From the NCBI GenBank assembly GCA_002937455.1, contig PTJZ01000002.1:248001-312000 (forward strand): DNA of 64,000 bases, written 5' to 3'. The position numbers were made by a program, and so were the translations under genes. Shown in pieces: positions 55,164 to 62,989 of the stretch; the stretch's first letter is position 1, and every line of letters begins with the position of its first letter. Below the pieces are notes generated by a model. That model did not search any database. It was not told where the DNA came from and was given only the letters and a program-made list of their open reading frames with translations. Origin of the DNA: Alphaproteobacteria bacterium MarineAlpha11_Bin1. Its GTDB lineage: Bacteria; Pseudomonadota; Alphaproteobacteria; MPNO01; UBA830.

Positions 55164-56450
55164 TTACGCGTCGAGAGTTATCGGGCCTTTGGGCACCGAA
55201 ATACAAGCTAGGCAGCTACCCGAATTGGGTGCTTCGCCGGGTTCAGAAAGGTAATCGACCTCACCGGACTTGATGGCCGTTTCACATGTGCCGCAGTTCC
55301 CAGCCCTGCAACCAGAGTCGATTGCGATATCGTTATCCTCTGCGAGATCCAGTAAAGAGCCAATGTCCCCACTCCAAGAGACTTCCTTACCGCTCTTAGC
55401 AAAGTTGACTAGGATAGAATCCGCCGTTTCCGATACAGAAGAGGGCGCTTTTTCACTAGCCTTGTCGGCGTCTTTCTTTTTCGAAACAGTCGCGGGACCA
55501 AAGGCTTCATAATGGATATGTTCTTCGGGCACATCCCACTCTCGAAGCCCTTCAAACAAAGTATTCATCATGGGTGGCGGACCACAAAAATAGAAATCAT
55601 AGTTATTTGACGGTAGGACTTTTTTGAATAGTTCGGCTCCCACTCTACCTTTGTATTTAAAATCTCTATCTGCGATATCTTCTCCATCTCGGGGTCGGCT
55701 ATAAACCACGCAGATGTTTATGTGATCATGTTCCTCGTCTATTTTTTGTAGGTGCTCTTTCATGGCGTGGTCTTGTCCGTTCTGAACGCCATAAAAAAAC
55801 CATGTTTCTCTCTTTGAACCTGTTTCAACAATGTGATTAACCATACTTAAAACGGGTGTTAGACCTATTCCACCACCGATTAAAACTACGGGCGTGGACC
55901 GGGTCGTATCAAGAAAGAAATGCCCGCCTGGCGCCCTTACATCGAGTATCTGCCCCTCTTCTATAGAGTCATGAAAAAAATTAGACGATAATCCGGGCGG
56001 GTGGTCACTGTCTCGCGGCGGGGGAACACGTTTGATCGTTACACGGTAATGATCTGGCCGAGAACAGTCGGAAAGACTGTAACAGCGAATAACAGGTTTC
56101 TTTTGGTCTGGGATATCAAGGCGAAATGTCAGAAATTGTCCTGGCTCAAAAGGGGGTACTGGGCGTCCATCATGTGGCGTTAGGTAGAATGAACACTGGT
56201 CTTTCGCTTCAATCTGTTTCTTTGAAACCCGGAATTTACGGTACCCATTCCAAGCCCCTTCTTCAATTTCCTTTTTAACTCTCTGACGCTCTATAATGTT
56301 GTCAGTCACAGCTCTTAAGTGATCGAGTTCAATGGCCTCCCTCGACACTAGGAGCTTATTGGCGGCCACATTCTGCCCAACCATAACAAGGCAATAAACT
56401 AGCCCTGATGCCAGAATAGCAAGTGAAAGTATTTGGATTGCGTCAGTCAC
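55164..56450 (-). CDS. Membrane-anchored FAD/NAD reductase with C-terminal 2Fe-2S ferredoxin domain
   Basis: A 428-residue protein. A membrane helix lies at about 7-27. An FNR-type FAD domain follows, with RCYSLSDCSRPDHYRVTIKR near 120 (RxYS flavin motif), then an NAD(P) domain with VVLIGGGIGLTPVLSMVNHI near 188 and FYFCGPPPMMN near 287. A linker leads to a plant-type ferredoxin domain with C-x4-C-x2-C in DSGCRAGNCGTCETAIKSG and a fourth Cys near SCLACIS. It resembles NqrF in layout but with the ferredoxin domain at the C-terminus. It is last in the leftward multiheme cluster, 15 bases after the barrel gene. The start is GTG at 56450. It may pass NAD(P)H electrons into the cluster. Confidence 0.87.
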   Translation of the reverse strand: MTDAIQILSLAILASGLVYCLVMVGQNVAANKLLVSREAIELDHLRAVTDNIIERQRVKKEIEEGAWNGYRKFRVSKKQIEAKDQCSFYLTPHDGRPVPPFEPGQFLTFRLDIPDQKKPVIRCYSLSDCSRPDHYRVTIKRVPPPRDSDHPPGLSSNFFHDSIEEGQILDVRAPGGHFFLDTTRSTPVVLIGGGIGLTPVLSMVNHIVETGSKRETWFFYGVQNGQDHAMKEHLQKIDEEHDHINICVVYSRPRDGEDIADRDFKYKGRVGAELFKKVLPSNNYDFYFCGPPPMMNTLFEGLREWDVPEEHIHYEAFGPATVSKKKDADKASEKAPSSVSETADSILVNFAKSGKEVSWSGDIGSLLDLAEDNDIAIDSGCRAGNCGTCETAIKSGEVDYLSEPGEAPNSGSCLACISVPKGPITLDA

Positions 56451-56465
56451 TAATAGCTCTCAGTC

Positions 56466-57992
56466 TCAAAATTTTCTGCGGATTTCGAAACGAAGTCCAC
56501 TCAAATCATCTTGTTCCTCCAGCAAGCCCAACATTGCATCCGTTCGAACAATCCAGCCGGGAGAAATGGGCCTCTGGTATCTAACTTGTAAGCCCAATTG
56601 GCCTGCTACTGCAGCCCTACCCGGTTCAAAGTCGTCACCAATTGTCTCCACACTGGCAGCTTCCAGAACTAGCTGTTGGTCTAGGTTAAAGATATATGAA
56701 ACCCCGATGGCACCTCCAAACGTGTCATGGCCTGTATCATCAAGGCGCGGAAACCCTGTCAGACCGTCAGTTTCAAAGTTTATACCCGTGTTCTTTAGTA
56801 ACCCAGTTGCGTCGGCCAGTGGTTGAGGACGATCTAAACCTACCCAGAAATTGAAATATGGAACCAATGTTGAGGGTAAAGAGGTGATCAACGAATTCTC
56901 AATGAGCACAATCTGTCCATCGGCCGTCTGTTGGGCCGTATTGTCTCGATCCTGCCCAAACGTCGAAACAAAACGAACGCTATTGGACAACCATGCGCCA
57001 TAACGTTTTGTAAATGCGACTGTAAAGGATTGGTAATCAATATCACTAAGCTCACCTTCTCCTTCTATGACGCCAAATCCAGCTTCCCAGTACCCCTCAT
57101 TAGCATCGAAAAAGGAAGCCACACCAAAAACTTTAAGATCGTCGTCGTCTAAGCCACCAAGAGCGTCTTTTGCAGCCGGCGTAGTTACTTTGTCGAAGCC
57201 AGCGAAAAAGGTGAAATCCATATTGGAGATGTTTAAGGCTGGACTATTCTTCGCCGCAATAGTGATTGCACCACCGGTAAACGCATCCTCTACCCACACA
57301 CCATTTTGAAAGATGAAGGGTGTCAGACCCAGCGCTATCGGAAGGTCAAAAGATGCATATTCATCGGATAATCCGGCGTAAATAGCCCCGATGTCGCCTT
57401 CAAAAAATAAAGTTTCAATATTTCCGTCGAGTTCGATTTCGACGCCGCCCTCCCTATCCGCTCCTGCGAATTCGTGGCGGGTAAAATTTCCACCTTTATC
57501 TAAGGGCCGTAAAAATGCATGGAATCTCTCCGTGCCGGTGAGCTTAAGGTCGAGGTCCAGATTTAATCTCGTCGCAATCTGACCTACCTCATTGGCACCA
57601 TTATCATTAAAGGCAACCGCCGTTCGCCAATCTCCAAACGCCAGAAACTGTAACGAAGAGGTGTTTTTATCGCCTAGAGGGTTCACGCCCTGCCTAAAAG
57701 GGCCCTCAGAGTACTGAGGGCGGAAAAATTCGAAGAGGGGCTTAACAATCTCAACAGCCTTCTTCCCACCGTAGATTTTTATTTGTTCCTCAGCTGAATA
57801 AGGCTTATCCTCATAGCTCGGGTCAGGGCTAAATTTCGATTTATCTGTTTCAACCTCTTTTGCCTCTGGAGACATAGTGCGAGGTCCGGTCGGGCTTGCT
57901 GAGTACGCAGTTTCTGTGTTGGAGAGAATGAAGCCCGCAACAAAGCCGACGAAACCCAAACCTAAACAGAACTGCCTGAGAGATTTTCCCAT
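56466..57992 (-). CDS. Outer-membrane beta-barrel protein (porin-like) of the multiheme cluster
   Basis: A 508-residue secreted protein. A Sec signal peptide lies at about 1-34 (hydrophobic core LGFVGFVAGFIL). A short soluble N-terminal part (35-110) is followed by repeated amphipathic strands with alternating aromatic residues, and the last residue is Phe (RFEIRRKF), the outer-membrane barrel signature. I chose the ATG at 57992 because AAGGGA lies eight bases upstream. I do not recognise the family. Its place between cytochrome genes and a reductase suggests a barrel that docks or sheathes cytochromes, as in porin-cytochrome conduits. That role is inferred from context. Confidence 0.75.
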   Translation of the reverse strand: MGKSLRQFCLGLGFVGFVAGFILSNTETAYSASPTGPRTMSPEAKEVETDKSKFSPDPSYEDKPYSAEEQIKIYGGKKAVEIVKPLFEFFRPQYSEGPFRQGVNPLGDKNTSSLQFLAFGDWRTAVAFNDNGANEVGQIATRLNLDLDLKLTGTERFHAFLRPLDKGGNFTRHEFAGADREGGVEIELDGNIETLFFEGDIGAIYAGLSDEYASFDLPIALGLTPFIFQNGVWVEDAFTGGAITIAAKNSPALNISNMDFTFFAGFDKVTTPAAKDALGGLDDDDLKVFGVASFFDANEGYWEAGFGVIEGEGELSDIDYQSFTVAFTKRYGAWLSNSVRFVSTFGQDRDNTAQQTADGQIVLIENSLITSLPSTLVPYFNFWVGLDRPQPLADATGLLKNTGINFETDGLTGFPRLDDTGHDTFGGAIGVSYIFNLDQQLVLEAASVETIGDDFEPGRAAVAGQLGLQVRYQRPISPGWIVRTDAMLGLLEEQDDLSGLRFEIRRKF

Positions 57993-58036
57993 AAACAATA
58001 TCCCTTGCTCTCTTTTCTCGCCTTATTCTTTAGAGA

Positions 58037-60265
58037 CTATTTGACCTCAAATTCAACCGTATAAGGGTGGATATCAAGCATCCATTCATTCATCGACTCC
58101 TCCATCTCAGAAGTAGCACCCACGAACCTCATAAAGTAGATCGGCTCGGCCCTGCTTCTCATTCTCGCCATAAGACGATATTTTCCCGGTTTCTTTATTA
58201 GTTCGCCAGGTACCGTGTATCTGGCCTTCTTATTGCCCAACGGCGGGATTGACCGCCCTTCCATTCGCACAAAGGGGGCATGATTAAGCACTGTCGAGGG
58301 AACGTTTGCCGGCCGTAGTAATGGCTGTTGATCAATATCAAAGTTAACCGGCAGATACATCTCCCGGTCAGTTCCCTTAACATTGGTGGTAAGAAATTTG
58401 GTTTGAAGGTTAAACAACTGATCATCGTGCTTAATTTTTCCAGCAGCGAGATCCAGTGAATGAAGATCAGCAAAATCTCCGTTGCTATCAACATGTCCCG
58501 ACTCCCAAATATTTTTTCCATCGGGATCAATTAACGCAACATTGAACCAGATCTCAGGCTGAGCTCCAAGGGATCCTGACGGGAGGTTATGGCCGTCGTC
58601 GGTATTGGTAATGACATAATTAAATGCCAAATCGTTACCGGTCCCGATTTCTGATGTGAAAAACGGGCCATCTATTTTACTGCCGTTTTCCATAACCTGC
58701 TTTCGTAGTTCTCTTTTCTCCTCTAGCCGTTCCCGATTCTCAACTACGATCTGCCATGCTTCTTCCCTGTCGCCAGGGTCATTCCAAACACCTGGAAAAT
58801 TTACACCCATCGAGGCCTTTAACGCGACGACCGCACCAACGTACTCATTATCAGCGCCGGGCAAACTATTCCTTAGTTTCGGAAGAAGCTTTCGTAGCTT
58901 GGTCACAAGCTGTTTGCGTTCGCTATCAGATTTAGCCTCTGAAAATGATTGGAGCAGTTCAGAGACGGCCTCAAGATTTGACTCCGTTGAAGCGATCTTC
59001 GTATCGACAGTCGCAGCCATTTTATTAGTTGCCGTTATCAATAACTTATACGACTTAGGCGCAGTGACCGAATCCGAAGCTGAAACAGCCTCCTCTAATC
59101 CTTCCAAAGCTTCTTTCAGCTCTGCTATCTGAGTTTCTGTATCCTCCGGAGCCACAGCTTCAGTGATAGCCTCCATCGCGTCCAAAAGAGGTTTTAAAGA
59201 AGACTTCCGTTTAAACGCGGACTTTCCCCGAGCTGCCGCCGCTTCAATTGAAGCTAGAGCGCCTAATGTAACGGGATGTCCGCCCAACGGCTCAAGCGCG
59301 GTATCAAATTCATCAAACGGTTCGACGATTTCCTCGATCGCCTCCTCAAATTTTTCTGACCCCCAGCCAGCCCGATAATCAAACTTCAGCCATTCTTGGA
59401 TTGTCCATCGTGCTGCCTCAACGTTATGGGGGAAGATCCCAGGATGAGCTATCGGATACCCTGGACCATAAAACGCGTGATTCGAGTGACGGCGACCGGG
59501 ATTGATTTCTACCCCGTTAACAATAGCGGACGGCGCAGTCTCATAACCAGCTGCAACGCCGGGCACTTTGCCCATATGACAATCCTGACAGGTGTCACCT
59601 TTGGAATGCGCTGGAGAATCTCGATATTGATCCCAAACAACCTCGAGTTTGATCCCGAGATTAACAGCGACTTGATGGCAGGAAACGCAAAATTCAGATT
59701 TACCGAGTTGCTCAAATTTATATACGCCTGCATGTATCTTTTGCCCACGCTCATCATCGCTCGTCGCAAGACGAAGTTCATCTTTCCGTTCGAGTACTTG
59801 ATCAAATACGCTATCGCGCATCATCCCCCCGACCGGGGCGTGTATCCCCCCCGGTACAATTGTCCTTTCACCATTAACTTTTGTGAATTCTTCCTGAATT
59901 CGATGACAGGTAACGCAGGTAATTCCCTCTCGAGCGACCTGACTTCTATCCCAGAGAGGCAGTTCTCTCGCCTCCCCTCTCTGAGTGCCTACTTGTTGAT
60001 GACACCTAACACAAAATGTGCCTATGGTGCCGGCTGACAGGTCATTAATTGCCTGTTCAAATTTGTGGAACATTGGCGAAATAGATGCGTAAGCATGATT
60101 GGAAGATGCCCATTCGTTGTATATCTGTTGATGGCAACCAGCACACTGTGCGGCGGTAGGATAACTATCCTCCGAGAGGAATTTCTCCATATCTTTTTCT
60201 TCGTAAGCTTGCGCAATGCCGCCGAACAGAAATACTAACGTTAAGATCGAAAATAAGAGCCTCAT
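58037..60265 (-). CDS. Secreted pentaheme cytochrome c (cytochrome c554-like N-terminus)
   Basis: A 742-residue periplasmic or exported protein. The signal peptide is about 1-20 (LTLVFLFGGIAQA). Five CxxCH heme sites lie at C41, C85, C117, C193 and C226, all in the first third and spaced as in cytochrome c554-type multiheme proteins. Residues 300-480 are a long helical, Ala/Glu-rich region without hemes, and the C-terminal 200 residues look beta-rich. This heme head plus long tail is unusual and may serve to bind a partner. The gene lies 22 bases after the decaheme gene, and GGCGGGAT precedes the ATG. Confidence 0.85.
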   Translation of the reverse strand: MRLLFSILTLVFLFGGIAQAYEEKDMEKFLSEDSYPTAAQCAGCHQQIYNEWASSNHAYASISPMFHKFEQAINDLSAGTIGTFCVRCHQQVGTQRGEARELPLWDRSQVAREGITCVTCHRIQEEFTKVNGERTIVPGGIHAPVGGMMRDSVFDQVLERKDELRLATSDDERGQKIHAGVYKFEQLGKSEFCVSCHQVAVNLGIKLEVVWDQYRDSPAHSKGDTCQDCHMGKVPGVAAGYETAPSAIVNGVEINPGRRHSNHAFYGPGYPIAHPGIFPHNVEAARWTIQEWLKFDYRAGWGSEKFEEAIEEIVEPFDEFDTALEPLGGHPVTLGALASIEAAAARGKSAFKRKSSLKPLLDAMEAITEAVAPEDTETQIAELKEALEGLEEAVSASDSVTAPKSYKLLITATNKMAATVDTKIASTESNLEAVSELLQSFSEAKSDSERKQLVTKLRKLLPKLRNSLPGADNEYVGAVVALKASMGVNFPGVWNDPGDREEAWQIVVENRERLEEKRELRKQVMENGSKIDGPFFTSEIGTGNDLAFNYVITNTDDGHNLPSGSLGAQPEIWFNVALIDPDGKNIWESGHVDSNGDFADLHSLDLAAGKIKHDDQLFNLQTKFLTTNVKGTDREMYLPVNFDIDQQPLLRPANVPSTVLNHAPFVRMEGRSIPPLGNKKARYTVPGELIKKPGKYRLMARMRSRAEPIYFMRFVGATSEMEESMNEWMLDIHPYTVEFEVK

Positions 60266-60287
60266 ATATCCCGCCTCATATAACCCC

Positions 60288-62162
60288 TTAATTTAAACTA
60301 ACAGATTTTCTATTGTTATTTTTATTGAAAATCATCTTACCTTTAAAAATGGCATTTTCGTGATATTCGTGACAGGTGCGACAATCTTGCGTAGCAGCTT
60401 GCTTATTATGACATTCCTTGCATGTCTCTGTCTTTATAGATAAAAAATTACTGTCGAATTCCGTTGGGTCATTCTGTTCAAATGAAGCCGCATACTCCGC
60501 CACCTTATCTATGACATGACAGGTACCACATTGTGACCCGGGACCGAGAACATTTAAATGCGGCCCATGGTTGTATTTATGCAGTTTATTACTTGATCTC
60601 GCACCTGCTTTCCAAGCAATATCTATAGTCCCGGTGTCGTTCACGCTATGACACGATACACACGTTCCAGGGCCATCGGACTTAAGAAGATATTCCGACA
60701 ATAGATCATCCTCAGCTTCTGCTACGAAGTCATACCAAGATTTTAGGACTTGGTCAGAATGATTTTTCGCGGTGTAAGTAACCGCTAGTTCTTCGACCCT
60801 CCACCCGCCGTTAGAACCTTCATCAATGGGTTCAAATTCTTTATTCGATATCCACGCACATACACCAAGTTTCACGAGATCCGCGTTCAATCCTGAGAGA
60901 AGGAGGTTGGCTGGGGCATCAATTTCCTCAAGAAGCTCAGAAATTGGAACAGCGCCGTTTTCTGCCAGAGAAACGAGTAGAGACCCAATCTTTTCCTGAT
61001 ACTCTTCGATATTCTCGGGATCAACTTCCAGCAGTGCCGCTGTGATTTCATTCAACGTCTCAGCCGATACAGACTCATATTCCTCAGCTTCCTCGTCCTC
61101 CTCAGCTTCCTCTTTCGGTTCTGAAGAACTATCCTCCCTCTCTTCAGTATCCTCCTCTTCTTCAGCATCCTCCTCGACACTACAAAGTTCCTCTACGGCG
61201 TCTCTATCGAAGGGATTTTCTTCAAACTCCGGAACCGTAAAGAGATTTAAAGACGCCGAACTGATCTGTTCCTGATGGCAACCACTACAATTCTCGTTGA
61301 ACGATTTTACGGGCACCGCTTTGCCGGCGCTTCCGACCTCGTGACAGCTTACACATCCATCTTTCGGCGCAACGTCCGAGAATTGAGCATCCTGAAAATG
61401 GGTATTGATGTGGGAATTATGATCAAAATTTATAGAGGTTCTTCGCCTGTGCGGATAATTATCACCGAATTGTGGATGAGAACTTGCGAAAGTAGAGAAT
61501 TTTTGCTCGTGACACGCATGACATTGGCCGTCCACAAATTTAACCAATGCTTTGTCGGTGCCTTTGTGCTCCGCGTGACAGCTGTTACAAGTTCCAGCCT
61601 GATGAACGGATGTCGCCTCATCCGGAAATGTATGACAATCAAGGCACTTTGACGTCATACCATCAGTCCCTGAAGGATCGAAAACTGCTTTGACCATTTG
61701 GATCGGTCCGTCACCGTGGTTGTCGTGGCAATCGGTACAACTATTATCTCCGACTATCGAGGCGTGTTTCGGCGACAATTGCCCAGCATCCCTAAATGGG
61801 GGCTCTAAATCAGAAAATAATCCCCCGGTTAGGCCTAGCCCCCCAATCAAGGCAACCACCAAAAGCGCAGCAATCGCAGACAATCTAAATCGTTGGACGC
61901 GAAGTGTGGGCAGAGGTTTGCAAGCTGGCTGTGTAAGGCAACACTCACCGTTGGAGAGAGGACCAAGATCGCATGCGCCTCCCTCGTCACGAGAACGTTT
62001 ACAACTCCACCGATCTCCGGATTTTGTAGGCCTGCAGACTGCGACGCCACCGCATGAGCCGTCTGGATTGGGACCGTTAGCACATGGCTTTTGCCACTGA
62101 CCACCTCTTCCGCAACGAAAGGCGAAATTAGGCCGATTGTAGGTGTTATATATTGAGGTCAC
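60288..62162 (-). CDS. Membrane-anchored decaheme cytochrome c with N-terminal cysteine-rich domain
   Basis: A 624-residue protein from a GTG at 62162 that overlaps the upstream stop as GTGA. Residues 15-85 hold nine cysteines without heme motifs (for example KPCANGPNPDGSCGGVAVC) and should be cytoplasmic. A membrane helix follows at about 95-116. Ten CxxCH heme sites follow in the periplasmic part: six at about 142-300 and four at about 525-605. Between them is a strongly acidic stretch (about 330-365) and a heme-free domain. The layout suggests electron transfer from a cytoplasmic Fe-S or thiol site through the membrane to the hemes. I know no characterised protein with this exact layout. 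Confidence 0.85.
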   Translation of the reverse strand: MTSIYNTYNRPNFAFRCGRGGQWQKPCANGPNPDGSCGGVAVCRPTKSGDRWSCKRSRDEGGACDLGPLSNGECCLTQPACKPLPTLRVQRFRLSAIAALLVVALIGGLGLTGGLFSDLEPPFRDAGQLSPKHASIVGDNSCTDCHDNHGDGPIQMVKAVFDPSGTDGMTSKCLDCHTFPDEATSVHQAGTCNSCHAEHKGTDKALVKFVDGQCHACHEQKFSTFASSHPQFGDNYPHRRRTSINFDHNSHINTHFQDAQFSDVAPKDGCVSCHEVGSAGKAVPVKSFNENCSGCHQEQISSASLNLFTVPEFEENPFDRDAVEELCSVEEDAEEEEDTEEREDSSSEPKEEAEEDEEAEEYESVSAETLNEITAALLEVDPENIEEYQEKIGSLLVSLAENGAVPISELLEEIDAPANLLLSGLNADLVKLGVCAWISNKEFEPIDEGSNGGWRVEELAVTYTAKNHSDQVLKSWYDFVAEAEDDLLSEYLLKSDGPGTCVSCHSVNDTGTIDIAWKAGARSSNKLHKYNHGPHLNVLGPGSQCGTCHVIDKVAEYAASFEQNDPTEFDSNFLSIKTETCKECHNKQAATQDCRTCHEYHENAIFKGKMIFNKNNNRKSVSLN

Positions 62163-62974
62163 AGCGAGTAGGAGTAAACAAGAATGATGTGCCAGAGAGA
62201 CATCACAAAAACTAGAATGGAGAGCGGCAAGTGGAGCAGAAGCCACTTTTTCATAACGTCTTGGCGGGCATAATGTTCATCGACCAAGCATTTACGTTCC
62301 GCGAGGGTCTGAATTTTGTTTAAAAACTCTTCCTCAGACCCACTTAGATATCGCCTGACGCTATCCAAGTGTCGCGCAAGCCATGCCTTATCAGAATTAC
62401 CTCCTATTATGTATGACCAATAAAATCTTGGACGCCTAAAATACCAACCGAGGGTTTGTGAATAATGCTCTTGAAGCGTTGTTTCGCCACATTCCTCAGC
62501 ACAAGCGATTAGCGTCTTTTCAACCTGGTCTCTTAAATGAAATATTTCTTCGGGTATCTTTTCGTAAATAATTTCTATACCCGTATTAGTCAGACGTTTA
62601 GGAAAGTATAGTGTAATGAAAACACCCACTATCCCTGTTAAGCTAACGAGCCAGAAACCTAGGGCGAGCAGTTGCTCGTAAAGACCAACCGGCCAGAAGG
62701 TGCCGGCGTGGATAATAAAAAATGCAATTGTAAGGATGCCAACCGTAACATGAAGAGCAAACCAAACCCGAGCCAAGCCTAAATTAAATGCCGAGAGGCG
62801 TTTCCGGACATTAAAAATCAAAAGAAAGATGATGGCGGTGGCGAGAGACCAGCCGCTAATTACTTTTGGGTTTTTTAATTCAAGCTCCGCTTGTGCTTGC
62901 CAATAGAACACTGCAAAAAAAACTACTGCTGAGAGGAGTGCCGGCATCAGTAATCTAGACAGCATGTCTCTCAT
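62159..62974 (-). CDS. Probable diheme b-type cytochrome membrane protein
   Basis: A 271-residue protein with five predicted membrane helices (about 8-27, 40-56, 70-90, 103-124, 245-268) and a soluble loop at 130-240. The third helix has His75 and His89 and the last has His248 and His262, each pair 14 residues apart. Two helices with this spacing are the hallmark of two stacked bis-His b hemes, as in cytochrome b and ferric-reductase-like proteins. It lies between the Fe-S protein (15-base gap) and the decaheme cytochrome (GTGA overlap), so it is a good candidate for the step that carries electrons across the inner membrane. Heme binding is inferred from spacing only. Confidence 0.75.
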   Translation of the reverse strand: MRDMLSRLLMPALLSAVVFFAVFYWQAQAELELKNPKVISGWSLATAIIFLLIFNVRKRLSAFNLGLARVWFALHVTVGILTIAFFIIHAGTFWPVGLYEQLLALGFWLVSLTGIVGVFITLYFPKRLTNTGIEIIYEKIPEEIFHLRDQVEKTLIACAEECGETTLQEHYSQTLGWYFRRPRFYWSYIIGGNSDKAWLARHLDSVRRYLSGSEEEFLNKIQTLAERKCLVDEHYARQDVMKKWLLLHLPLSILVFVMSLWHIILVYSYSL

Positions 62975-62989
62975 TCCGAAATACTCAAT

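Noticed and set aside
61042..61275. Plus-strand Ser-rich frame
   Set aside because: It is the antisense of the acidic Glu/Asp-rich stretch of the decaheme cytochrome, so the low complexity is reflected and not coding.
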